Shown: positions 1 to 4,899, numbered from the stretch's first letter. The stretch is 7,668 bases of DNA from Parcubacteria group bacterium (GCA_016177305.1 JACOVK010000016.1:1-7668); one strand, 5' to 3'. Notes: generated by a model not told the origin, from the sequence alone. A program made the numbers and translations.

Positions 1-26
1 TCCAGCTTTCGCGTGCTGCTATCGCA

Positions 27-51
27 GCCCGCTTCAGCTTCCGCCCGCTTC
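27..51. repeat. 9-base direct repeat, 16-base period
   Basis: GCCCGCTTC occurs at 27-35 and again at 43-51, with a related GC-rich spacer between the copies. Only two units are visible and the left side may be truncated by the window edge. Its meaning is unknown. Confidence 0.4.
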
Positions 52-58
52 TTCCTCT

Positions 59-104
59 CAGATTTTTTCTTAACCTCGCTACGCTCGGCCCAAGAAAAAA
101 TCTG
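59..104. repeat. Palindrome, 13-bp arms, 20-nt loop
   Basis: Bases 59-71 and 92-104 are perfect reverse complements. Each arm contains a run of six T or six A, and the arms surround a GC-rich 20-nt loop. Neither strand has a T-run directly after the hairpin, so it does not look like an ordinary intrinsic terminator. On the minus strand it lies about 80 bases past the stop of the 3D-domain gene and could still act as a transcript-end or stability hairpin. It could equally be a dispersed palindromic repeat. Confidence 0.6.
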
Positions 105-164
105 CATATATACTGTACGCTATTTTCTAAAAAAAATCCAGCCCAAAGACCGAACAATACCAGC

Positions 165-181
165 GTACACATTTTGTGTAC
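165..181. repeat. Hairpin at 3' end of the 3D-domain gene
   Basis: GTACACA (165-171) and TGTGTAC (175-181) pair around a 3-nt loop, starting one base past the TAG stop of the minus-strand gene. No U-tract follows directly. An eight-T run occurs further downstream on that strand (plus-strand A-run at 129-136). It may be a 3'-end stability hairpin or a weak terminator. Confidence 0.4.
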
Positions 182-182
182 A

Positions 183-821
183 CTATTTCATTCCCGGAAA
201 CGCAGCTTCATAGTGGGTCAGCACGTAGTCGCGCGGCACGCGGGCGCCAAGCTCTTCCATGCGCAGGTATTTCAATCCAAACTGTTTCGCTTCCTCGCGC
301 GTATGCATCCAGATGTCGGCCCGGTACTGGTAGCGCACGTTCATCCGGTCCTCCACCACGAAAATTTTATCCCCGTACATGTCCGGAAACCGAACCATGC
401 TTCCCTTGGGCAAAAAGTTCAATGCCACCACCCCGTCGCGCACCGGCGTGATCCACGCAGTGGTAAAGGGCGTGGCGTCTGTCTGCCGCGGCTCGGACGA
501 GTACGCAGTCACGGTCAGCCAGTACTCGGCAACAACTTGAGGCTCCCCTTCAAGCGGCAGAGCAACCGGCGCTTCGCCGCTGAATACTGACGCGGGATTG
601 ATCCGTTCTTCGCGGGAGAGCACCATTTCATAGGAATCAACCGAAGGCTGCGCCCCCAATGGCCCGTATTCATAGGGTTTTTGCTCTCCTTGGCTCAATG
701 CATGGTAGTTTTCATATGCAGCCAAGGAAACCGGCGGAAATCCAAGCTCAAATATGAACGCAAAAACCGCCACGCTAAGGCATTTCTTGAGGTATTTAAG
801 CTGTCGCCTGGTGAGTATCAT
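183..821 (-). CDS. 3D-domain protein, probable cell-envelope hydrolase-like
   Basis: A 212-residue protein. The N-terminus is basic (RR at 5-6, KK at 12-13) and is followed by a hydrophobic stretch at about 14-35, consistent with a signal peptide or membrane anchor. Residues 36-95 are low in motifs and probably a linker. Residues 99-183 match the 3D domain (three conserved Asp): VTAYSS at 104-109, TDA with D115, VVEDR with D158 and ADIW with D169. This fold is shared with the catalytic domain of MltA-type lytic transglycosylases and occurs in RpfB/YuiC-like proteins, so a role at the peptidoglycan outside the membrane is likely. Enzymatic activity is not proven by these residues alone. The start at 821 gives the signal peptide its basic head, but there is no clear Shine-Dalgarno (AAGG lies about 13 bases upstream). 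It appears to have its own promoter downstream of ruvB. Confidence 0.88.
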   Translation of the reverse strand: MILTRRQLKYLKKCLSVAVFAFIFELGFPPVSLAAYENYHALSQGEQKPYEYGPLGAQPSVDSYEMVLSREERINPASVFSGEAPVALPLEGEPQVVAEYWLTVTAYSSEPRQTDATPFTTAWITPVRDGVVALNFLPKGSMVRFPDMYGDKIFVVEDRMNVRYQYRADIWMHTREEAKQFGLKYLRMEELGARVPRDYVLTHYEAAFPGMK

Positions 822-838
822 ATTGCGCTTAGAGCCTT

Positions 839-856
839 GGAGGGCGCATGCCCTCC
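839..856 (-). promoter_or_regulatory. Leader hairpin before the 3D-domain gene
   Basis: GGAGGGC (839-845) and GCCCTCC (850-856) form a perfect 7-bp GC-rich stem with a GCAT loop, 18 bases upstream of the start codon on the minus strand. No T-run follows it, so it is not a terminator. It could modulate translation or mRNA stability. Confidence 0.5.
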
Positions 857-877
857 CGAATCAAAGGCTATAAACGC

Positions 878-905
878 AAAAAGACACCGAATGCGCTTCG
901 GTGCC
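878..905 (-). terminator. Intrinsic terminator after ruvB
   Basis: Read on the minus strand, bases 905-897 and 891-883 form a 9-bp stem with one G-U pair around a 5-nt loop, followed directly by five T (882-878). It lies about 70 bases past the ruvB stop. The candidate promoter at 930-958 would start just upstream of it, so it could also act as an attenuator in the leader of the 3D-domain gene. Confidence 0.75.
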
Positions 906-925
906 TGTCTGGGAAACTTCACTAT

Positions 926-947
926 GGTTAGTATAGCACAACTAACC
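926..947. promoter_or_regulatory. Inverted repeat overlapping a -10 box (possible operator)
   Basis: GGTTAGT (926-932) and ACTAACC (941-947) are perfect 7-bp arms with an 8-nt gap. The repeat covers the -10 hexamer of the minus-strand promoter at 930-958 and fits the usual position of a repressor site. The regulator is unknown. Confidence 0.4.
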
Positions 948-958
948 GGAAAAAGCAA
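930..958 (-). promoter_or_regulatory. Candidate promoter of the 3D-domain gene
   Basis: On the minus strand TTGCTT (958-953) and TATACT (935-930) are separated by exactly 17 bases, a good sigma-70-type match. Transcription would start near 923, leaving a leader of about 100 nt that contains the hairpins at 878-905 and 839-856. Confidence 0.6.
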
Positions 959-972
959 CCCCTTGTATTAGT

Positions 973-1995
973 CTATCCGAATAATTTTGACGGTGAATCA
1001 AGAGAGACTCCCAAATGCTCATGCGCCCTATCCGTGGTCATTCTGCCGCGCGGGGTGCGTTCCAGGAACCCGAGCTGCATCAAGAACGGCTCGTAGATGT
1101 CTTCTATAGTTGCTTCCTCCTCGCTCGTTGCAGCAGCCAACGTGCCAAGCCCGACCGGGCCGCCGCCAAACTTCTCAACAATCGCGGCAAGGATTTTACG
1201 GTCAACCATATCAAGCCCCAACGCGTCCACTTCCAAGAGCCCGAGCGCATCGTACGCCAGAGATTCCGTGATGATGCCGTCCCCTTTCACGTCAACGTAG
1301 TCCCGGACGCGCTTTAAGAGCCGGTTCGCGATGCGCGGGGTGCGGCGCGAGCGTTGAGCAATAATTGTGTTCGCGCTTTCTTCAACCGGGATCGCGAGGA
1401 TCCGGGAGCTCCGGGCGATGATTTGGCTGATTTCGTCCTCCTCGTAAAAGCTCAAGGGGTAGGTGGCGCCGAACCTATCGCGCAGGGGAGAGGAGAGCAT
1501 GCTGATGCGCGTGGTCGCCCCGATCAATGTGAAGCGCGGCAGGTCCAGTTTGAGCACGCGCGCCGAAGGCCCCTTGCCCACGATTAAATCCAAGGAGTAA
1601 TCTTCCATAGCCGGATACAGAACTTCTTCCACGGTTTTAGGCAGGCGGTGGATTTCGTCTATGAAGAGGATGTCCCCTTCCTCAAGGTTGGTCAGGATCG
1701 CGGCCACGTCACCGGCCCGCTCCATGGCAGGCCCGCTCGTGACGCGGATGGAAACACCCATCTCGTTGGCAATGACCCCGGCAAGCGTAGTCTTGCCCAG
1801 GCCCGGCGGCCCGTAGAGCAGCACGTGTTCAATGGGCTCTCCCCGTTTCTTTGCGGCAGCCATAAAAATCTCAAGATTCTGCTTGACCTTGGCCTGGCCA
1901 ATGTACTCCACCAAGCGCTTGGGCCGCAAGGTTGAGTCCAGAGCCGTATCTTCCTGGTTTCGGACCTGTGATGATATGATGCGCTCTTCATCCAT
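973..1995 (-). CDS. ruvB: Holliday junction branch-migration ATPase RuvB
   Basis: A 340-residue protein, the usual RuvB length. RuvB is the hexameric AAA+ motor that, with RuvA, drives branch migration of Holliday junctions in recombination and repair. Visible motifs are Walker A GPPGLGKTT at 62-70, Walker B DILFIDE at 108-114, sensor 1 LIGATTR at 157-163, the arginine-finger segment LRDRFG at 171-176 and sensor-2 region RTPRIANRL at 218-226. The C-terminal winged helix runs from about KFGGGPVGL (275-283) to RGRMTT (316-321). The gene looks intact. The start at 1995 is preceded by AGGG four bases upstream. It is divergent from the YjjX-like gene across 58 bases. ruvA and ruvC are not next to it in this window. 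Confidence 0.98.
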   Translation of the reverse strand: MDEERIISSQVRNQEDTALDSTLRPKRLVEYIGQAKVKQNLEIFMAAAKKRGEPIEHVLLYGPPGLGKTTLAGVIANEMGVSIRVTSGPAMERAGDVAAILTNLEEGDILFIDEIHRLPKTVEEVLYPAMEDYSLDLIVGKGPSARVLKLDLPRFTLIGATTRISMLSSPLRDRFGATYPLSFYEEDEISQIIARSSRILAIPVEESANTIIAQRSRRTPRIANRLLKRVRDYVDVKGDGIITESLAYDALGLLEVDALGLDMVDRKILAAIVEKFGGGPVGLGTLAAATSEEEATIEDIYEPFLMQLGFLERTPRGRMTTDRAHEHLGVSLDSPSKLFG

Positions 1996-2047
1996 AGTAC
2001 CCTAGCTTACCACGGATTGCGGGGATGATAAAGATGGGGTACTATGG
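1992..2047. promoter_or_regulatory. 11-bp inverted repeat in the divergent ruvB / YjjX-like spacer
   Basis: CCATAGTACCC at 1992-2002 and GGGTACTATGG at 2037-2047 are perfect reverse complements 34 bases apart. The left arm contains the ruvB start codon and the G-rich bases before it. The right arm lies 6 bases before the start of the plus-strand gene and contains its best -10 candidate. Symmetry about a shared divergent spacer fits a common operator. A foldback or duplication is the alternative. Confidence 0.55.
2017..2045 (+). promoter_or_regulatory. Candidate promoter of the YjjX-like gene
   Basis: TTGCGG (2017-2022) and TACTAT (2040-2045) are spaced by 17 bases. The -35 is weak (three of six) and the -10 moderate (four of six). 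Transcription would start near 2052, so the mRNA would be almost leaderless, which fits the lack of a Shine-Dalgarno before the ATG at 2054. Confidence 0.35.
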
Positions 2048-2053
2048 CACTAT

Positions 2054-2587
2054 ATGAAAATCGGCGTTGGCACAAAAAATCCCGCAAAAGTGGATGCGGT
2101 CAAGGAAATCATTGCTGAGTATGACATACTGAAAGCCGCGGAAGTGGTTCCGGTTGATGTGGATTCCGGAATATCGGAACAGCCCATGACACTGGAAGAA
2201 ACAGTCCAGGGGGCTATGAACCGCGCCAAAAGCGCGCACCAGGGCTGCGACCTCGGTATTGGCCTTGAGAGTGGACTCTTTAAGATGCCTATGAGCAAAA
2301 GCGAGTACATGGACATCTGCGTATGCGCGATTTTTGACGGAGAGCGCTTCCATCTGGGGACCTCTTCCGCGTTTGAGTACCCAAAAAAACTCATAGATCT
2401 CATACTCCATGAGGGGATTGATATTTCACGCGCCGCTAAAAAACTCGGGCTCACTGACCATCCCTACGTGGGGCATGCCCAGGGCATGATCGGCATTTTG
2501 ACGAAAGGCCGCCTCACCCGCAAAGAGTACACCAGACAGTCCCTCATCACGGCGCTCATCCATCTGGAAAATCCGGAATTGTATTAA
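2054..2587 (+). CDS. Non-canonical purine NTP phosphatase, YjjX / DUF84 family
   Basis: A 177-residue protein matching the inosine/xanthosine triphosphatase family (E. coli YjjX and archaeal DUF84 proteins). These enzymes hydrolyse ITP and XTP and so keep deaminated purines out of nucleic acids. Family landmarks are the N-terminal VGTKNPAKVDAV at 5-16, SGISEQPMTLEETVQGA at 38-54, LGIGLESG at 67-74, GTSSAFEYP at 102-110 and the C-terminal GMIGILTKGRLTR at 144-156. The length is typical and nothing is missing. The start at 2054 puts the conserved beta strand right at the N-terminus, as in the family, but there is no Shine-Dalgarno. An out-of-frame ATG at 2044 with GGGG before it could compete. 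It is the only plus-strand protein gene here and converges on the 257-residue gene, 78 bases away. Confidence 0.93.
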   Translation: MKIGVGTKNPAKVDAVKEIIAEYDILKAAEVVPVDVDSGISEQPMTLEETVQGAMNRAKSAHQGCDLGIGLESGLFKMPMSKSEYMDICVCAIFDGERFHLGTSSAFEYPKKLIDLILHEGIDISRAAKKLGLTDHPYVGHAQGMIGILTKGRLTRKEYTRQSLITALIHLENPELY

Positions 2588-2636
2588 AAAAAAGAACCCC
2601 CACGGTTCCGCACCAAGTGCAGATACCGCAGGGGTT
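2586..2636 (-). terminator. Strong intrinsic terminator of the 257-residue gene
   Basis: On the minus strand bases 2636 to 2595 fold into a nearly continuous hairpin of about 19 pairs (a few G-U, one bulged A) with a TTG loop. It is followed by C and eight T (2593-2586). It lies 29 bases past the stop at 2666. The T-run overlaps the stop codon of the convergent YjjX-like gene. Read on the plus strand there is no T-run after the stem, so it should terminate mainly one direction. Confidence 0.85.
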
Positions 2637-2665
2637 GCTAATCGCGAGCGTTCAGTGGCGCAGGG

Positions 2666-3439
2666 CTACAGTATTAGGGCGGACGCAAGCCCGACCCCAT
2701 TGCCCAACGTGTCCATCAAACGCTCATGAACCTGGATTCCTCCGAAAGCTGAATCACCGACCGAGATGCAGCGTTTCGTCCTCATATCTGCCGAAGAGGT
2801 TCTCACGCAGACCTCCGGCAACAGCGTAACATTCCGAACCTCCTTGTATACCACGGCGCACCAAGCAACTTGCGCCGCGTTCGGCACGTACTCGCCTTTC
2901 AAAAGCCGCGCGTAGGCATCATCCCACGAGGCGCACAGGCTTCCGGGAACCTCTGTCTTCCGGAGAGCGATCCATTCAGGACCTACATTACCCCTACTAT
3001 AGAGCCAGTGATCACGTACTGTCTCTTGATGGAAGTCTATGGGATACCGGAAGATGATGTCCGAAAGCGAGAGAGATACGGGCGGCCCCGCAACCAACAT
3101 GAAGTTGCGACCGCCATAGATCTTGTAGATCATGGCTTTGGTTGGCAGCGTGTCCATAAAGTGCTGGCGCTGATCATCCGTATAGACGACGCCGATTGCT
3201 TGCGCAACCGCTGCCGGCGCAATCAGATCCTGTTCCAAAACCGCTCCCGCGAACCCATGGTCCGCTGGTGCGGTCTCTATGAGGTACCGAGCGGCCCGTT
3301 CGCGGAACCGGGCGTTCTCCTCCAGCTGAACCGCCACTTGTGCGCCCTGCTTACCAAGTGCATTCCACAACCCCTCGGTTGCGGACTTGAGCTTTCCTGC
3401 GGACAACTGCCAGACGGTTCCCTCTTGCGAGCTCCCCAT
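2666..3439 (-). CDS. Unassigned 257-residue protein
   Basis: No function can be assigned. There is no signal peptide or membrane segment, and the composition is that of a soluble protein. The N-terminal part has an Ala-rich helical look at about 14-85 (for example ERAARYLIE at 47-55). The middle has GRNFM at 110-114. The C-terminal half has WIALRKTEVPGS at 156-167, a hydrophobic strand VAWCAVVY at 191-198, CVRTSSAD at 211-218, ISVGDSAFGGIQV at 225-237 and the ending GVGLASA at 248-254. From memory, unverified, this C-terminal pattern (RKT.VPGS, then VRTS..D, VG.., LG.ASA) recurs in an unnamed protein family frequent in Patescibacteria and some Deltaproteobacteria. The start is firm: AAGGAGG lies six bases upstream. 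The gene is monocistronic, with its own near-consensus promoter, a leader with three hairpins and a strong terminator. Confidence 0.88.
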   Translation of the reverse strand: MGSSQEGTVWQLSAGKLKSATEGLWNALGKQGAQVAVQLEENARFRERAARYLIETAPADHGFAGAVLEQDLIAPAAVAQAIGVVYTDDQRQHFMDTLPTKAMIYKIYGGRNFMLVAGPPVSLSLSDIIFRYPIDFHQETVRDHWLYSRGNVGPEWIALRKTEVPGSLCASWDDAYARLLKGEYVPNAAQVAWCAVVYKEVRNVTLLPEVCVRTSSADMRTKRCISVGDSAFGGIQVHERLMDTLGNGVGLASALIL

Positions 3440-3445
3440 CGTGTT

Positions 3446-3452
3446 CCTCCTT
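3446..3452 (-). promoter_or_regulatory. Strong Shine-Dalgarno fixing the start at 3439
   Basis: AAGGAGG on the minus strand with six bases to the ATG. It is one of only two consensus ribosome sites in the window. Confidence 0.85.
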
Positions 3453-3464
3453 GTTGCGCCCTCC

Positions 3465-3538
3465 GTCCTTTACAAGGACCTCCGGCAAATGGCCCGAAAC
3501 GCTCGGGCTCGCGTTCGCTCCAGATTGGTAAAGAGCGA
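3465..3538 (-). promoter_or_regulatory. Structured 5' leader with three hairpins
   Basis: Three short stems follow one another in the predicted leader: TCGCTC/GAGCGA (3515-3520 with 3533-3538, 12-nt loop), GCCCGA/TCGGGC (3492-3497 with 3503-3508, 5-nt loop) and GTCCTT/AAGGAC (3465-3470 with 3474-3479, 3-nt loop). The first stem begins right at the predicted transcription start, and the last ends about 12 bases before the Shine-Dalgarno. It matches no riboswitch class I recognise. It may be a cis-regulatory leader or a stabilising 5' UTR. Confidence 0.45.
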
Positions 3539-3544
3539 TACTGC

Positions 3545-3573
3545 ATTAAATACCTTTTTATATATTCTGTCAA
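3545..3573 (-). promoter_or_regulatory. Near-consensus promoter of the 257-residue gene
   Basis: On the minus strand a perfect TTGACA (3573-3568), a 17-base A/T-rich spacer and TTTAAT (3550-3545, five of six). This is the best protein-gene promoter in the window. Transcription should start near 3538, giving a leader of about 99 nt. Confidence 0.85.
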
Positions 3574-3576
3574 CAC

Positions 3577-3611
3577 AAAAGAGCCCCTTCCGAATCGGCG
3601 GGGGCTCTTTT
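3577..3611 (-). terminator. Intrinsic terminator of the NIF3-like gene
   Basis: AAAAGAGCCCC (3577-3587) and GGGGCTCTTTT (3601-3611) form an 11-bp stem with a 13-nt loop, 9 bases after the stop at 3621. The stem ends in four T on either strand, so it can work in both directions. The -35 box of the next promoter begins three bases further on. Confidence 0.8.
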
Positions 3612-3620
3612 GAATGTAAC

Positions 3621-4658
3621 TTACCGCCTACGACGGGCTCGTGACCGTGGACGCGGCTTTGGCGCGCCACGCGCTGGTGACACCTTGCGCAGCCGCGACA
3701 CGCGGATCAAACCCGAGCACGCTACGATCTCAATGCCCTTCTTCTCCAGATTATCCAGGAAAAGATTCAAACCCAAAGAGTCGGATGACATGTGGCCCGC
3801 CACAATCACGTTAATATGGTGCTTGGCAGCCTCTTCCTTCCACTCCTCGCGCTGGTGCATGGAGATGATAGTGCCCACTCCCGCGTGCGCCAGGCGCTCG
3901 TAGATTTCCTTTGCCCCGTCCGTGCCCCCCGTGACCTCGGTGACCGCGATTCTGCCCGCAAAGCTCTCCGGAGAGCCTGTAAAAATCTTAGGGCCTGCTT
4001 TCTGCTTGGCCGCTTCCCGGTACTCGGGGATGGTCTTCAAAAATGCCATCACATCGCTTACGTACACCAACTCTTTCTCGCGCTTCTTGATTTCCTTATA
4101 GAGATACGACGCAACGTGGTTGTCGGTCGGCGTGTGCACGCTCATAATGGGAATATCCAAAAGTTTTGCGCTGTCTACGGACTGGCCGTGGTTTGCGGGC
4201 GACACGCTGCGCTCAACCTGGGAAATGCGCTGACGCGTGAGCTTGTCCGCAATGTTGATGGGAACTCCGTAGTGCGCCAAGAGCTCAATCTGCAGATCCA
4301 TGACCTCGTGCAAACCAGCCAAGCCTCCGGAAAGAGGGTGGTGGCTGATAATCAAATCAATGGGGCTTTTGGGGTTGCGGCGGTTTAGTTCATTCGCGAG
4401 CATCACCTCGCCCGTATCAATGTCAACGCCAACCATAACTTTTTTGACCTTCACAGAAGGCTCCCCGTGGAACACGCGCGTGTCAGAGTAGGGATTGGTA
4501 AGCGACTCCTGGTCAAACGCCTCCTTGCTCTCGTCCGAGAGCTTCTCAAACTTTGACTTGGCGCGCTTCAAAAGCTCGCGCACCCTCCCCGGGCCGCGAA
4601 GATCCTGGCGGATTCCCTCGCTCACCGCAAGGTTGTAAATTTGGTTGATGGTCATCAT
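3621..4658 (-). CDS. NIF3-like dinuclear metal-centre protein
   Basis: A 345-residue protein of the NIF3 / YbgI (GTP cyclohydrolase I type 2-like) superfamily, whose members bind two metal ions. The biochemical role is still unclear, so I assign no reaction. Visible landmarks are DLIISHHPL at 101-109 (metal-ligand pair H106, H107), SVHTPTDNH at 173-181 (H175, D179) and VIVAGHMSSDSLG at 284-296. In that last motif the canonical His-x3-Glu appears as H289-x3-D293. The N-terminal 60 residues are an extra helical region rich in Lys, Arg and Glu, which I remember from the Patescibacteria version of this protein. Residues 318-345 form a Pro/Arg-rich basic tail ending in four Arg, probably disordered. 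The start codon could be 4658 or the adjacent ATG at 4655. No Shine-Dalgarno is visible and the predicted leader is only about 17 nt. Confidence 0.9.
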   Translation of the reverse strand: MMTINQIYNLAVSEGIRQDLRGPGRVRELLKRAKSKFEKLSDESKEAFDQESLTNPYSDTRVFHGEPSVKVKKVMVGVDIDTGEVMLANELNRRNPKSPIDLIISHHPLSGGLAGLHEVMDLQIELLAHYGVPINIADKLTRQRISQVERSVSPANHGQSVDSAKLLDIPIMSVHTPTDNHVASYLYKEIKKREKELVYVSDVMAFLKTIPEYREAAKQKAGPKIFTGSPESFAGRIAVTEVTGGTDGAKEIYERLAHAGVGTIISMHQREEWKEEAAKHHINVIVAGHMSSDSLGLNLFLDNLEKKGIEIVACSGLIRVSRLRKVSPARGAPKPRPRSRARRRR

Positions 4659-4681
4659 ATGGGTTACCGATTAGGAAAGGA

Positions 4682-4710
4682 AGTGTACCAAACTGCTTGA
4701 CAAGCGTCAA
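4682..4710 (-). promoter_or_regulatory. Promoter of the NIF3-like gene
   Basis: On the minus strand TTGACG (4710-4705, five of six) and TACACT (4687-4682, four of six) with a 17-base spacer. Transcription would start near 4675. Confidence 0.65.
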
Positions 4711-4712
4711 GC
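4695..4712. promoter_or_regulatory. Palindrome shared by two divergent -35 boxes
   Basis: GCTTGAC (4695-4701) and GTCAAGC (4706-4712) are perfect 7-bp arms with a 4-base centre. Each arm contains a TTGAC core, giving one -35 box per strand. Polymerases at the two promoters would compete, and the symmetry could also serve a dimeric regulator. Confidence 0.55.
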
Positions 4713-4725
4713 CCTGTGCTAGGAT
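4697..4725 (+). promoter_or_regulatory. Candidate divergent promoter reading into the 4733-4899 spacer
   Basis: A perfect TTGACA (4697-4702), 17 bases, then TAGGAT (4720-4725, four of six). No plus-strand protein gene follows. The nearest end signal is the inverted repeat closing at 4898, so this would produce a short RNA starting near 4732. Confidence 0.5.
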
Positions 4726-4732
4726 ACTCTCT

Positions 4733-4899
4733 CGCCCCAAAAAAAGGTGCCAAACAAAAAAGGCCCTTACAACCGCTTGTAAAAACCGCCCAACACTGCA
4801 GTCACGACAAGCATGGGGATACTTTTCATAAGGAATAACGGCTCACGCTGCTACTCTCTTAGAAATTATCTTCTTGACTGCAGTGTTGGGCGGTTTTTT
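4733..4899 (+). ncRNA. Candidate small non-coding RNA, about 165 nt
   Basis: This is inferred from a promoter-like sequence upstream (4697-4725), a strong 3' stem ending in six T (4894-4899), and the lack of any credible reading frame. The predicted RNA has an A-rich 5' part with a small stem TTACAA/TTGTAA (4767-4772 with 4777-4782). It then has a long 24-bp helix (4781-4804 with 4875-4898) closing a 70-nt core. The two stems share bases 4781-4782 and partly exclude each other. I recognise no RNA family. The alternative is that this is only the terminator of the VanW gene. Confidence 0.35.
4781..4899. terminator. Perfect 24-bp inverted repeat around a 70-nt core; probable bidirectional terminator
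   Basis: Bases 4781-4804 and 4875-4898 are exact reverse complements. The arms are GC-rich inside and end in A/T-runs, so each strand reads a stem followed by T (TTTTTT at 4894-4899 on plus, TTTTT at 4785-4781 on minus). The VanW gene stops at 4903, directly before the repeat on the minus strand, so the repeat can end that operon. The 70-nt loop is far longer than in normal intrinsic terminators. A foldback element is possible; only TGT is repeated at the flanks. Confidence 0.65.

Larger units (their letters stand above)
1..182. other. Left-end non-coding region
   Basis: I find no gene here that I would defend. The region holds a 13-bp-arm palindrome (59-104), a GC-rich tract with a 9-base direct repeat spaced 16 bases apart (27-35 and 43-51), and a small hairpin abutting the stop codon of the next gene (165-181). 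An 8-bp inverted pair also links 114-121 with 162-169. A minus-strand reading frame starts at an ATG at 107-105 and stays open to the window edge (about 35 codons, rich in Lys, Arg and Glu). It has no Shine-Dalgarno, and its first half is simply the translated palindrome, so I do not call it a gene. Confidence 0.5.

Noticed and set aside
1..107. Minus-strand frame open to the window edge from an ATG at 107
   Set aside because: It has no ribosome site and its first codons are the translated palindrome. The charged sequence looks like a reading of repeats. It cannot be decided without the left flank.
2870..3613. Plus-strand frame of 247 codons opposite the 257-residue gene
   Set aside because: It crosses the promoter, the leader hairpins and the terminator of the opposite strand and has no ribosome site, while the minus-strand gene has a strong one.
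3792..4388. Plus-strand frame of 198 codons opposite the NIF3-like gene
   Set aside because: The opposite strand carries conserved NIF3 motifs; this frame has none and is a shadow.
4747..4782. Second minus-strand terminator after VanW (small TTACAA/TTGTAA stem followed by six T)
   Set aside because: The stem is only 6 bp and mostly A/T, and the T-run starts several bases after it; too weak to list beside the 24-bp repeat.
4767..4829. 20-codon hydrophobic minus-strand frame inside the 24-bp inverted repeat
   Set aside because: It has no ribosome site, its codons mostly cover the repeat arm, and it lies after the VanW stop in what is better explained as a terminator or RNA element.
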